Source of the DNA: Rana temporaria
Lineage: Eukaryota > Chordata > Amphibia > Anura > Ranidae
Length of the DNA: 64,000 nt
Reading direction: 5' to 3'
Assembly (NCBI RefSeq): GCF_905171775.1
Contig: NC_053489.1
Span: forward strand, 589,425,832 to 589,489,831
Each line of letters begins with the position of its first letter. Position 1 is the first letter of the stretch. Shown in pieces: positions 38,001 through 53,000 of this stretch. A program made the translations under genes and the position numbers. The notes under the pieces are model-generated. The model worked only from the letters and a program-made list of their open reading frames with translations. It ran no database searches and was not told the origin of the DNA.

Positions 38001-41000
38001 CACATAGGCGGCACTGGGCACTCATAGGCGGCACAGATGGGCACTCATGGGCGGCACTGATGGATACTTATGGGTGGCACAGATGGGCACTGATAGGTGG
38101 GCACTGGGCATGGATGGGCACTGTGGGGTGGCACTGATGGACACTGGGGTGGCGCTGATGGACACTGGGGTGGCAGCACTTTTTTTGCCAGTCAGTGCCC
38201 ATTTGTGGGCACTGACTGGCATCTTTTTTTTTTCTTTATGCTTTTTTTTTTTTTTCTGTCATTTTTTTTTTTTAATTTTTTTTTTTTTGCCCACCCTGGT
38301 GCTCCAGGGTGGGCATCCCTGGTGGTCCAGTGTGGCGATCCGAGGGGGGGCTGCGCTGATAAACAATCAGCGCTAACCCCCCCTGTCAGGAGAGCCGCCG
38401 ATCGGCTATCCTCTCCTCGCGTCTGTCAGACGCGAGTGAGGAAGAGCCATCGGCGGCTCTTCCTGTTTACATCGTGATCAGCCGTGGTTGGACACGGCTG
38501 ATCACGTGGTAAAGAGTCTCCGCCGGAGGCTCTTTACCGAGATCGGAGATGCAGGGTGTCAGACTGACACCCCGCATCACCGATCGCCGCGATGCGCGCC
38601 CCCACGGGCGCGCGCGGCATGAAATCCTGCAGGACGTTCTAGAACGTCCTGTCAGGATTTCATAACCACTTCCCGGACGTAAATCGGCCATAGGCCGGGC
38701 GGGAAGTGGTTAAAAACTGCCCCATGCTCTCATTGACTTCAATGTTAAAAAAAAGTGTAATATTTTAAAAAGTATAAATAGTAGAAAAAAAGTCCCATCA
38801 TTAGCTGAAATAGAACTTTCTTTTGGTGGCATTTGATCATGTCTGCAGTTTTTATAAGACCGATTAAAAAAAAAATACAAAACCGTATTATATTTAGTGT
38901 GAATGCTTCAGCAGTCCCACTATTGAATGAGTGACGCGCCTACGCAATACGGGGGGCGGGACCTTATCTGCCGGGGGGAACTTTTTCTGAAAGGACGTCA
39001 ATCATCTGGGCGACCTCCCAGAAGACATTCCTCCTCAGCATAGAAACGCCTACTCCCGCGGGGAGAAGTATCCGGAAGCCCGATTGCAAATATAGATTAT
39101 ACGGTATGTACAGCATAAAAAAAAAAAAATGCGGACTGTACATGTTAGAAGTCTAAAGAAGTTGGTATGATACAGATGTTATTTGGGTGAACCTCCGCTT
39201 TAACACTGGTAGTAAGACTGCTACATTCGGTCTTCTAAGACTTCTGGCCTTGGAAGGGGTAAACAAAATAATACTTTATATGAAGTTAGCTGTACTCACA
39301 GTGACTATACAGTATGGCAGGTTATTCTTGCAGCCAGGGCAGAGCAGGTCACACTCTGGGAGTTTGAAGTCACAAAAGGGACAAGCGGTGCTTTCTTCTT
39401 CCACCTCAGAGGTGTCGGGACGCCTGGCAGATAAACAAGTCATTTGTAAATATAAGTGCAGCGAATAAGAAAATCCATACATATCGTATCACTGTATTAC
39501 CTGACCATCGCCTCAATCTTTTTCTTGTACTTGACATCTATCTTGTTGCGATACTCCGGTCGCATCAACATAGCAGCAAAACTGAAGGCAGAGTTCTTCA
39601 GACCAGCTCTATGGCACTCAATCACTGTAGATGTCAAGATCGGCACTATGTCTGCAATACAAAGAATGCTGTTATCTTCCCACATCAGGAAATCGGAAAA
39701 GTCTTAATTATCCTCGTTCTAAGGGTTAAATACGGGCTAAACAAATATTGTCTGAATACAAAAGGTGTGTGTATTATTATTTAAATCCTGGAGACCTTTG
39801 TGTATTTCTTTCAGATCGGTGCAGCAATCAAGCATGACAACTGCATTGTGCCTCTGTGCAGAAGTTTCCTGTAATAAAGACCAGTCACGTCTGTTCTCTC
39901 TCCTTGTGCAGTGACTGGTCTTCTATTCTTCCTCCTGTAGTAGATGGTGCTGCTGAGTCCCACCCATAGCTCTGCTTTTTGCAGCATAATGGTGATGTCA
40001 CCACTACATATACATGGTAACATCAAGGGCCCGGATTCAGAGAGCAATTGCGCCTGCGTAACCATAGTTACGCAGCGCAATTGCCGACTTGCTCCGGCGT
40101 TACGAATGCTCCTGATTCAGGAACATCGTAACGCCGACTGCAGCCTAAAATCTGCGTGGCATAAGGCTCTTATGCCACGCAGATTTTAGGCTGCATTCTT
40201 GCGATGACCGCTAGGGGGCGCTCCCATTGTGCTCAGTGTATAGTATGCAAATTGCATACTAACACCGATTCACAATGTTGCGCGGGCCCTGCGTACGCAA
40301 GTTACGGAGTTTCCGTACGGCGTCTTTAGCGTAAGGCTGCCCCTTCTAATAGTAGGGGCAGCCAATGCTAAAGTATACCCACCGTTCCCGCGTCGTGAAA
40401 TTTGAATTTCACGTAGTTTGCGTAAGTGATTCGTGAATGGCGCTGGACGCCGTTCACTTTGAAGCAAATGACGCCCTTGCGACATCATTTGCCGCAATGC
40501 ACTTCGGGAAAGTTTCCCGACGGAGCATGCGCTCGGCGCGGGAGCGCGCCTAATTTAAATGATTCCCGCCCCCTACGGAATCATTTACATTAGGCGCCCT
40601 TACGCAGGGCTACTGCTCCGTGAATCGCGCGGAGCGCAGTAAATTTGCGGGGGCGCAGGGCAAAAACGCTGCCCTGTGCCTCCGTAAAAAAGGGGCAAAT
40701 TCTAGCTGAATCTGGGCCAAGGTGTGCAAAAGCATTTGGCGTACACAATGTGGATTTAAAGTGGTTGTAAACCCTTTACAGCCACTTTTACCTACAGGTA
40801 AGCCTAGATTAAGGCTTACCTGTAGGTGCAAGAAATATCTCCTAAACCTCCGCTGATGTCTATGGCGCATGCGCTGTAGACAACGGCGCAGGTGCACTTT
40901 AGAAACCTTTATCGATCGTGCCATTTCTAAAGGCTCCCGTGCATTTGCATGGGAGTGACGTCATCGCGGCTCCGGCCAATCACAGTGCCGGAGCCGCGAT

Positions 41001-44000
41001 ACCCAGAAGGAAGATAGACGTAGACGCTACAGGGGACAGTGGTGACATTGCAGGCTTTGGTTTCAGGTAAGTGACACATAATGGGCTACTACGTGATGCA
41101 TAGTAGCCCATTATGCTTTACCTTTGCAGGGAAACAAAAAGGAAGTAAAATCAATCAGGGTTTACTTCCTCTTTAATATCCTTTGTGGCTATTGAGAAAT
41201 ATCTTTCAAGTGAAAGGCTTTGCGCCTGTAATTTAGCTTCAAAAGCTTGTACAACATCAGAAAGCTGCATGGAGTCCAGAGCTCTTGGAAGCTGCAAGGA
41301 GTTCACACTTCATTCTACTCTGTCTGGACAAAGGAAATAAAGTTCAATGAACAGAAGAATGGAATAGCCCAATATTACAAATTTGCTCTAATGGTAGAAA
41401 GTAACTAGGTGTCCTGGGAGCCGTACATCAAGTCAGGACCTGCTGTATGATAGTAAATGGCAGTCTCAGCCTGGAACCCCCCCCCGCCAGGCCACACCCC
41501 CAAGACATTTTACTCCACCCACCAGCGCTTACTCATGGGTTAGCTCCGTTGGGCGAAGTGAAATGTGCTGGGGGAGTGGCCTGGCGGGGGTTTAGGCTGA
41601 GACTAATATTCACTATCATACAGCAGGTCTAGACTTGATGTGTGGCTCTCAGGACACCTAGTCACTCTCTACCATTGCTTGGAGCATAGACGATCTCTTT
41701 TCCCGGCCAGCACTCACAGCATGGGCACAGGACTTCATTCCCACACAGCCTGAGCAACTCACACACATATCCTTGATTTGCGCTCTTGGTACTTACGGGA
41801 AGGAAATTTACTAATGTTGTTAGCCACACGTATCAGCATTCGGGCGCCCTTCATATGGTCTTGACGTTTTACATGGATCTAAAATATATTTAAAAGGGAA
41901 ATGGTTATTAAGCTTCAGAATACATTATTTATTTGTGCTATAACAGCTGGAACCAAGACAGTCTGTCACCACATAAGGTCTAAAAAGGTGTAGAAAAAAA
42001 AAACACTTGTCCCTGATATGATATATTGAAAAATATGTAGGTAGCAAGATAGGAAAATACATGAGCTCCAAAAAAAACTATGCGGTGCAGCTAAGTGGAG
42101 ATGTGCCAAGGGTACAGTGGAATCCTTTGGAGCCACAGAAAAAAGCTATGCAACGGGTACATTTCTGGCTACCCAAAATAGGTATGTCAGGGACACATCT
42201 ATTACGTTACTTGTAGTTAATAGGCAAGTTGTCAAGATTTCACATTTTACTATGGCGAGACATTTAAAGCTGAATTTTTTAAATTAGGCACTTACTAGTG
42301 CCTGGGGTCCAGTGCTGTCTTCCCACAACTGGTTCTTCTAACTGCTGCGGGTTGTCGTCACTGCTATCTTGGATATGGGAGCAGACTGCGGTTACCCGAG
42401 GAATCACATACGGCTCCCCACTGTACATGCGTGAGCTTACGCATGTTTCGTGAATGCAGTGCTTTGTGAATGGCAAGGATTGGGAAAGGGTACCAATAAA
42501 AATCAGTACTCACTCCCCCTCCACATAAAAAAAAGTCCCGTTTTAATAGCAACCAATTCATTTAATTTTACGCCCAAAAAATTATATAAAAAAATACCAG
42601 AGAGGACCTGTTTTAAATGACCATAGACACTAATCAGGTTCATCTAAAAGTCTGAAATTGGTTGTAGAAAATGCACATAAATGTAATAGAGTATTCCAGA
42701 TGAGAGCTGGTACTTGCAATAATACATAAAACAATACCTTAACCAGGATGTAGCTATGAAGAATCATTAAATTTGTAGCCATTTCTGCTGGGATCTTAAT
42801 TTTCTGTGTTTTCAGTTCCATATACATGCTAAAGAGAACGTCATGTGCAGTCCGGTAGTTACCTTTCAATGTAAAAAAATACAATGATAAATAGCAACTT
42901 CATAAAGTTAGACGTACATTTATTATGCAAATTACAGCTGTTGGTTTAAAGAGTACTAACACACTAACACTACCACTTGCACTGCGGTCTTTCATGAAGT
43001 ACTACAAACACATCTGAATCTGGTACCTACCTGAGCATCCATCAGTAATATCCAACACACAGCCCTCGGGAAGCAGGGTGCCAAGTGTTTGTAACATTCT
43101 CTGCTTTCCAGCACTGAAAGCCCACAGTAAAATTCCCGGCCTCAGGGAGAGACAATGACATGGGAACGTGTGATCAGGTATGTGATCACCAATGCTGGAG
43201 GTTAAATTGATTCGAGGAGCTGTCATTGATCGGGGGAGGGGGAGTGGTGTTGGGGAGTCGTTACAGATCACCGGTGGGGTGCTTGAGAATAACTAATATG
43301 GTGGTGGTGGAGGTTAATAGTACTGACAGCAATGCTGGAGAGATATTTTTGCAGTCGCTGACACCAATGCAGGGGATTGATAGTGCAGTCTTTTACACCA
43401 ATGCTCGGTCTCTGACAACAGTTCTAGGTGGTTATTATTGCAGCCACTGCCACCAATTCTGAGGGTTATTATTGCAATGTCTGGCACCAATGAAGGGGGT
43501 TATTATTGCAATGTCTGGCACCAATGAAGGGGGTTATTAATGCAGCCACTGGCACCAATGCTGAGGGTTATTATTTCCTTCTCTGACACCAATGCTGGGG
43601 GTTATTGCTGTCTCTGACACCAATGCTGGGGGTTATTGCTGTCTCTGACACCAATGCTGGGGGTTATTGCTGTCTCTGGCACCAATGCTGGGGGTTATTG
43701 CTGTCTCTGGCACCAATGCTGGGGGTTATTGCTGTCTCTGGCACCAATGCTGGGGGTTATTGCTGTCTCTGGCACCAATGCTGGGGGTTTTGGCTGTCTC
43801 TGGCACCAATGCTGGGGGTTTTGGCTGTCTCTGGCACCAATGCTGGGGGTTATTGCATTCACTGACACCAATACTGGGGCATTCTGATTGAGGCCATTGA
43901 CACAAATGATGGGGCTTACTTTATTCCCAATTCCATCATTCTACATTGTGATAGGCTGCAAAAAAATGCAGTAGGGTCGACATTTTTGGGTGTCAAGATG

Positions 44001-47000
44001 CATTACAGGTCACTCATTTTGCAAGGGCTGCCTAACTTGACCCAATGCACCTCAATGGACTACTGTTGTGTGGCTTTCTCAAAGTGTCAGGGGCCACACT
44101 TGAGGCCCTATAATTTTTAAGTTGACCATCACAGTTTAATATCCACTTCAAGTCAATGAGACTGGTTGGTTGAAGATGTTTGCACCCCAGTAACAATGCC
44201 AGGTTAAAGCTATTATGTATTAAAGGCCACTCACTATATATAAATACTGCTGAGTTTAATTAACATGGTTACAATTATATTCCAAAAAACAGGCATTATG
44301 TAGTTACCTGCAGACTGTTCCTCCCTTGCGATAATGATTGCAGTGCGGGCCGCCTCTCTGTACTGATTTAGTGCCATGTACAAGCGGAACAAGTACTGTG
44401 CATCCTGAAATATTAATACATCATCTGCCATGTTATTCCACAAAATGGATTGCAAGTTTTATGTCATCTAATCAAAGTTTGGTCACTGCTCATTTGTAGC
44501 AGAATGGAAAAACTGTACCTTAGGCATACCATCACTCTCCCCCATCAGATAGTCTATCAGCTGATTGGTCAGAAGCTCATCTTTGGCCTCTCCAACCTGT
44601 TCAGAGAATAAAAAAAAAATTGTGATAAGGAAATCCGCTGAAGATAAAACCATACCAATGAAGCAGACAAGATAAAGAACATTTTAGCACATATAACAAA
44701 CTATTTACCGTATATACTCGAGTATAAGCCGAGTTTTTCAGCCTTTTTTTGTGCTGAAAATGCCCCCCTCGGTTTATACTCGAGTTACCTTTTTGCACCT
44801 GATCTCCTGGACTTTGGGGACCTGGTACCCGGAACTTGGCACACATGTAACCCCACTCTTCCTCTACAAGTGTGCAAAGTCTGTTGCCCGGGGGACCTAC
44901 GGCCGGGGAGCACCGATTTTTCAAAGCCGGGCACCCCTTCCATAGACTCCCATATTAAACTGTAATTTCTCCAGTGACTTCGGGGAGCCGGTTCTCGGCT
45001 GGTCGTAGATCCCCTGGACCCGGAACACAGGTAGCCCCATTTTTCCTCTGCAAGTGTGCAAAGTTTGTTGTCTGGGGGACCTATGGCTGGGGAGCACCGA
45101 TTTTTCAAAGCCGGGCACCCCTTTCATAGACTCCCATGTTAAACGGCAGTCTAGTCATGGGCACAGTGAGGCATGGGCACAGTGAGGCATGGGCAACGTG
45201 AGGCATGGACACAGTGAGGCATGCACATGGGCACAGTGAGGCATTCAGATGGACACCCTAGGCTTATACTCGAGTCAATACGTTTTCCCAGTTTTTTTGT
45301 GGTAAAATTAGGTGCCTCGGCTTATACTCGAGTATATACGGTACTTCACTAAGAAGCGCAGCGGCTCTCAGTGTGGACAGTATGTAACTTTAGCTACATA
45401 CAGTATACAGTGCTGTATTCTGGCAACAGGATGGGAATAAATTTGAGTTGGGCTAAGCGGAGAACTCACAGGCAGAGATTGTGACATCATCTTCCTGCCT
45501 CTCCGACTCACCCAATTAGAGGAAGCCTTGTATTCATTCCCATCCCCACTGCTGGATCACACCGCTGTATACTGTAAGCAGCTGAGGCCACATTCAGTCC
45601 ATACAGCCCTGAGAGCCGCTGCATGTCTTAGTGAAGTAAATAGCTTGTTTGGACCAGTTAGGCCCAAACTATTTAAACTTCACTAAAAGTTGGAGATTAG
45701 CTTTAAAGTCTGGTACACACTACAGTTTTTGGGGTTGCATGAAAAAAAGATTGCGAGCTCTGGTCGGAGCCCCTGTACTAACCATGCAAGGTTAGTCCAG
45801 CGATCCCCCGCTGAGCTGTTGTGTTCTGACAGAGGCGTCCTCCCCGCCAGAACAGTCCGATTAGCGCTCTCTGCCATTGGCTGAGAGTGCTGATCGGGAG
45901 TCAATCGGCTGATGGTTTTGCACGTACGACAGTCGCTCTGCCCGTATGTATGTCGAACAGACTGACATACACACGGGCAGAATGTCGACTGGTATTTTTT
46001 GTGGCAAATGTCTCCCAATATTCTGCCCGTGTGTACAGGGCTTTAAGCTGAACTCCAGCAAGATAATAAAATACTACCAATAAATGCTGTTATGTATTTA
46101 AAAATAATTATATATATTTTGAATGCAACTTGTATAAATGACTAGATTTGACTAGACTTCAACCCTATGTAATTGCCTTTATTAGCAGAGGAAGCAGCAG
46201 GACTTGGGCCAATTGACTGCACTGCCTTCAGATGTGCTGACAAGGAACATGCTAAAAGGGATGACCTTGTCAGCTTAAAGCCTGGTACACACCAGTAGGT
46301 TTTTTTTTTCGTTCAACCCAGCAGAGCTGAATGAAAAAAAAAACTATGCAACGTTAGTACAGCGATCTCTGCTGTTCTATTGTGTTCTGACAGGGGGACG
46401 ACCAACCCCCCCAGTCGGCAGACCTTATTCGGTCATGCCCCTTCTGTCAGTCCGACTCCAGTACACGCGGGCTAAATATCACCTGGTTTCTATTGAACCG
46501 GCCAATGCCACTTGACTTTCAGCCCGTGTGTACTAGGCTTAATGCTGCTCCTTCAACGTTTATTCGCAGGTTGAAGGCAGAGAGGTTACTGGGCTGTTTT
46601 GGAAAACTATAGCAAAAAGGAAAAAAAATGGCCATCAGGATGGCTGAGCTGTCTGGTAGGGTCATTAAATCTTGGAATATATGTAGAGAAATACAAATCA
46701 TTTGGCAGTTAATACATAAATGCATTTCAGTTTTGTATTTAACTGTTTGGCTTTAACCACTTAACGCCCGCTGCACGCCTATTTACGTCCACAGAATGGC
46801 ACGTACAGGCAGATGGGCGTATATATACGTCCTTGCCTTCTAGCGTGTCGGGGGTCCGATCGGGACCCCCTCCGCTGCGTGCGGATTCCCGCGGGGAGCG
46901 ATCCCGGACGACGGCGCGGTTATTCGTTTATAGCCGCTCCGTCGCGATCGCTCCCCGGAGCTGAAGAACGGGGAGAGCCGTATGTAAACACGGCTTCACT

Positions 47001-50000
47001 GTGGCGGCTGCATCGATCGAGTGATCCCTTTTATAGAGAGACTCGATCGATGACGTCAGTCCTACAGCCACACCCCCCTACAGTTGTAAACACACACTAA
47101 GTGAACACTAACTCCTACAGCGCCCCCTGTGGTTAACTCCCAAACTGCAACTGTCATTTTCACAATAAACAATGCAATTTAAATGCATTTTTGCTGTGAA
47201 AATGACAATGGTCCCAAAAATGTGTCAAAATTGTCCGAAGTGTCCGCCATAATGTCACAGTCACGAAAAAAATCGCTGATCGCCGCCAATAGTAGTAAAA
47301 TTTTTTTTTTATAAAAATGCAAAAAAACTATCCCCTATTTTGTAAACGCTATCAATTTTGCGCAAACCAATCGATAAACGCTTATTGCGATTTTTTTTAC
47401 CAAAAATAGGTAGAAGAATACGTATCGGCCTAAACTGAGGAAATTATTTTTTTTATATATGTTTTTGGGGGATATTTATTATAGCAAAAAGTAAAAAATA
47501 TTGCATTTTTTTCAAAATTGTCACTCTATTTTTGTTTATAGCGCAAAAAATAAAAACCGCAGAGGTGATCAAATACCACAAAAAGAAAGCTCTATTTGTG
47601 GGGAAAAAAGGACGCCAATTTTGTTTGGGAGCCACGTCGCACGACCGCGCAATTGTCTGTTAAAGCGACACAGTGCCGAATCGCAAAACCTGGCCTGGGC
47701 ATTTAGCAACAAAATGGTCCGGGGCTTAAGTGGTTAAAGTATATGTAAACCCTCACCTTGTAAAACAACATATTCAGTTTAAAATTTTAAATGAAAGGCA
47801 AACATTTGTGTATAGATATTAAAAAACATTTTACATTTATCCCCCCCCCCCCCTTTTTTTTTTTAGAAGTGATCACATACCCTCTGTTCTCAGCTGCATA
47901 AAGAGCTCAGAGAGCTGGGGGAGGAGAAACAGCAGCACACCTATCTTCTCAGTGAGGCTGCATTCACACCTGAGCGTATCGTTTTGCCGCGATTTTTTCA
48001 GCGTTTTTTACGGCAAATTTGGACAGGTCTAGGGTCACCAATGTTAAAAGCAGAAAAACGCCCAAATCTGCCTAAAAAAAAAGTCCCAGAACTTGTTTGA
48101 GCTTCAGGCGTTTTTGAACTTCTGGCTTCAGGCGTTTTGTAGTGGAGATGTGAACCATCTCCATAGAGAAGAATATATTTTTTCCCCTCCAGCTTTTTGT
48201 AGCTTCAGGCTTCAAGCTACAAAACGCTCAGGTGTGAATGGGGTCTAAAAGGCTGTGTAGGGGGAGAGGGGCGTGTCAGGACAAGTCTGATCATTGGAGG
48301 AGAGCAGGCTCAGTTCCCAGCACAGCTAGAGAATTGACCACAGTGTGTTCTGCTGCTTAGGGTGGTCAGTTTTTAAAAGGAAAGCAGAGGGACTGACAGG
48401 ATCACCAAATGATACAAATACATGGTACAGCAGGTACATATCAGGAATATGAAACGTTAGGTTTACATATTCTTTAAGCTAAATTATGCTATGAAAAGTC
48501 CATGTTCGATCTTGTAACTTTTTGATGCTCTGCATATGACTCACTTCTATTTCACCTAAAAAACAAACAAAAAAAAAAAACACCCCATAACTATACTTAT
48601 ATTCTGGATTTTCTTACCGTCTTGATCGCCATTTCTATCGCTGTGTTCTCATCTGCAGATGAGCATTTTAGGAAATGTTTTAGTGCCTAAAATATAAAAT
48701 AAATAAACACAATTAGAAATTATTCACTTACTAAGCTGCGGCTGCCAACTCCACAGGGAGGGCATCTATTGCCTATTGCACAATCTTCTTAGTGCCAATA
48801 AGTTTCAACTGCTTCACCAAAAGAAAGATCCAGGCATTGGAAGAGCAGACATTTCAAGCCCCTCACACACCCCTCACAGAGCTGGGGGTCTTTATTGCTA
48901 CAGAGATTGGTGGAAACAATTGGGCTGGGCATCCGATATCACAACCAAAGTACAGACATACCAACTTCCCAATACCTACCTTGGTTCTGCTTCCTGCAGT
49001 AAGGACGGACGCAGGCTGACAAACTTATTCAAACTTGTTTATATAAGTATTTATTTTATGTCTTTTTTTAATTACCTGTTTTTGATAAAAAACATTGACA
49101 TTTCATTGACTTACCCTTGCATGCTGACCACATAGTAAGAAGAACTTCCCAGCTTGAAAGTGTTTCTTTTCCCCCTCAAAGTACAGGGCAATACTCTGAT
49201 AATCTTCATTACTGGTGTTCTCAGATCCTGAAACATACAAATATTTCTCTGTGACGGACTGCTGGAGACATTAGTATTAGGCCCATACACGAATGCCTCT
49301 GTTATAACTAGAAGGAGAAGATTTCTAGCCCATGAGATCTACTACTTATCTAATATCTCTAGTCAAGAAGAAAAAAATGCCAGTGGTATTTTATGTGGGT
49401 ATGACATTGAAAAGGCTGAATTAAGATCCTATTAGATTGTAAGCTCTTCTGAGCGGGGCCCGCTTAATCCTCTTGTATTTTATTGTATTATAACTGTATT
49501 GTCTCCCTTTTATATTGTAAAGCGCTGCGTAAACTGTTGGCGCTATATAAATCTATATATATGTAGGGGGCATAAGCAGCTAAAAGAAAGAAAATATTAA
49601 TTTTTCCAGGTAATATGTGCAATGACATTACAGCCAATAAAGTTTACTTTTTTATTTATTTTTTGTATAAAAGCAATATATATTTGTTTGTTTATGAAAC
49701 TTGGTTTTATTTATAAAGACGTTATATATCACAATGGCTAAATCTGTGTCTGTAGTGCATGTTCCACCCTTTATACCATAAATAATAAATAGATTTTTAC
49801 TCCAGGAGAATATAATGAGTTTGGCAATTCTAAAGAAATGCTTAAAGCGGAGTTCCAGGCTTTTTTTTTTACTGTTTATTAAAAGTCAGCAGCTACAAAA
49901 AGGGTAGCTGCTGGCCAGGGCCGGCCCTACCATGGGACCCGATGGTACCATTGTACCAGGCAGCACTTTCAGGGGGGCAGCAAATTTCCTGCCCGCACGC

Positions 50001-53000
50001 CATCCCATTCCGCCAGCTCCACTCTCCACTCCACTGTGGGGCTAATTGCCGCCCGACCGCTTCTCCCGTTCCGCTCTCCGCTCCACTGTGGGGTTAATTG
50101 CATGAATAGAGCCATAACAGGTCCTTTTTATACTCCTATATACATGTATAGAGCCATGATAGGTCCACTTTAGTTATCATGATATAAAATAATGGATGTG
50201 GTGGCATTTTGGTGAATGTAACATTTCATTCTTGGTACCAGGCAGCACAATGTCTTGCGCCGGCACTGCTGCTGGCTATTAATAAACAGACACTTACCTG
50301 TTCCACGGTGCAGCGACGCGCCGGCCGGAGCTCCGCTCCTCTCCCCCCCCTCTCTGGCCGGCGTCTTCATTCTAAGTGTGGGCACCCGGCCGTGACAGCT
50401 TTCGGCTTCACGGCCGGGCACTCACTGTGCATGCACGAGCGGTGCTGAGCACTGTGATTGGTCAGGCGATCGCCTGGGACCTGTCACGTGTCCCAGGCGA
50501 TCGCCTACAGGGAGGGGCCGCTGAAAGCGATATGACGTATCGCCTAGGCGGTATGACGTATCGCCAAGGTGGTCCCTGGGCGGAAGGAGGAAGTGGGACA
50601 GGAAAAAAAAACAACATGCCAAATGTGGCATGTAAGGGGGCAAGGAGTGGATTAAGCGGAAGTTCCACTTTTGGGTGGAACTCCGCTTTAAACAATGCAT
50701 TAAAAATGTAACTAAGCCCATTCGATTTTGGACTAGTAAAATGTACTGGAGATTTTAGTCGAGGAGGCAAAATACTTTTTCCATCCGTCTGCGAATCGGA
50801 TGAATGCGGACAGACGGTGGTCCGTTTTCATCTGATCCCCCCATAGGGGAGAGTGGAGATCTGACAGGGCGGTCCCTGCACAGTGTGCGGGGACCGCCCT
50901 GTCATCCGTCGGCTCAGCGGGGATCAGCGGAGCGATCCCTGCTGAGCAAGCGGAGGTTCACGGGGTGGATCATCACGGATCCGTCCCGTGTGAAAGAGCC
51001 CTTAGGGAGTGGTTCTCCTGTACGATTACTGAGATCAAGCAGTTTATCAGTAGTTCAAATAACAAAAGACAGCAGCTCATAGCAATTAAACATAATAATC
51101 TGTCAGCAATACTGGCTTCAGTAAACAAACCAGATTCGTTGCTGCACTATGTGTGTATTTGTTGCTTATTGATCGTCTGTATTGAAGAAGTATAGAAGTC
51201 TTTCAGTACATTGCATGTGTCAGTATTTACCTATAACATCGGCATAGATCTCCATCTGGTTGTGTTGCTGGGCAAGCTGGAACGCTTCATTGTTACATTT
51301 GGACAGAACGAGGAACTGGATTGCTGATCCATAATCTCCAAGACGGAGAAAGAACCTACAAACAAAACACGTCTCTTATATCATGACAATCAGAGAAACA
51401 TTACTAATGAACATCAATCTAACAAAGGTTGTTCCTAATATTGCTGAACTTTTTCAGTTTGGAGCTTATAACCATTTAGGAAATATTATTTCCATTTTTT
51501 TCCCCCAAACTCCTTAGTTAGAAAATATCCCACAGAGACAGGAAAAAAAAATCACCTGGCTACCATCTTGGCTCCCTCCAGTGATTGCGTCTCTTTCACA
51601 ATGGTAACAGCCTTTTCAGGATTGTTTAGGTGGTCCAGGTAGATGCGAATGACATTATCCCAGTCCTTGGCATTCTCATAAGCTAAAGCGGCATCTTTGT
51701 ACCTGAAGGTAAGAAAAGAACAGCTCAGAACACTAGACTTTTAACAGCAGAAAAAAATATTAAAGCGGAGTTCCAACCACAATTGGCATTTTTTAAATGT
51801 ATGTCCTTTCATCCTGCTTTTTTATAATATAAATCCGGTCACTTACTATTTTACAATCCGCCGCCGCTCCGCATAGATATTCAAAAAAGATTGTTTATAA
51901 AACTATATCTACACCGTTGTCATTTTGCTTGTGGGCATTGTGAAGCCTACAAGCACTTACTTCCTGGAAGTCTTGGATGGGGAGTGATAATTGGGTAGCG
52001 CACTGCATCCTGGGAAATTATGACACACATTTCCCAGGAGCATTAGAGGGAGATGTCAGAATCCTAGGTGATTCCAAAGGCAGATTTCGTGGGACCGCAT
52101 AGCAACAGGCATTTCCAGATGAGTAAAAAACATTTTTTTTTAAACTTTTTTTACTTTTTTAGGTCTAATGAGCACAATAATGAAAAAAGAATTTTGGGAT
52201 GGAAACTCTACTTTAAGATCCTTTACATTTCGTATCCTAAAAAAAAAAAAAAGACATCTCCACCATAAAAACTATATTTAGTCTTCATGATTGCTGGCAA
52301 AAGTTCTTTGTTCTTATATATTCCAATGGTTAAATATTCTTGGCACAATATCAATATCCATTATTCAACGCATGGGTTCTTAAAGTGATTGTAAACCCTT
52401 AAAATGTGCCTAGTGAAGTGACTGGCCTCAGGGCATATACTGAAACAAACCTTCCTACATAAGTTGTACCCGTTTATTAGCAGTCTTCTCTTCTCTACTT
52501 TCAAAGTGCTGAATTACACAGCTTGTCTGAGATTTCAGAAAAAAGGCGTCACGGAGCTGAAGTTACACTCTGCAGATTTCAGTGAGGAGAGCTATGAGAG
52601 CTGATTGGAGGGAAGAGACATACCCCTCTTCGCACAGCTCACAGGGACAGAGCTCCCCCAGGACACACAAACACACACAGGTCTTTACCCAGCCAGATCC
52701 CACCTCTAGCACACACAGACTGGCCTTTCCCTTGTATCCCTCCACCAGGACACACACATGGTCTTTTCCCAGAACCTACCTCCAGCACACAAAGCACACA
52801 CTGGACTTTGCCCAAGTTCCTCCTCCAGCACACACACTTACACTGTTCTAGCAAGAACTCTTTAGCCTACAGTCACACACTCCTTTCACACAAACTGCAT
52901 ATTGAACACTGCCCATATCCTTCCCATAGACCAGGGGTGGGGAACCTGTGGCACGCAAAATCATTCTATCCACACACCCCCCCCCCCCGTGCCGCTTAGT

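Noticed and set aside
37584..38477. Cys/Pro-rich frames (PMCAHQCRLCVPISAAY)
   Set aside because: Translation of the 23-bp minisatellite within a TTAA element.
43002..43271. 89-codon frame on the - strand in a WDR19 intron
   Set aside because: No similarity to WDR19, and the neighbouring exons join in phase without it.
43605..43891. Three overlapping frames GTNAGGYCCLWHQCWG
   Set aside because: Translation of the 31-bp minisatellite in all frames; intronic to WDR19. Also considered as a CRISPR-like array and rejected because units are contiguous, without spacers, in vertebrate DNA.
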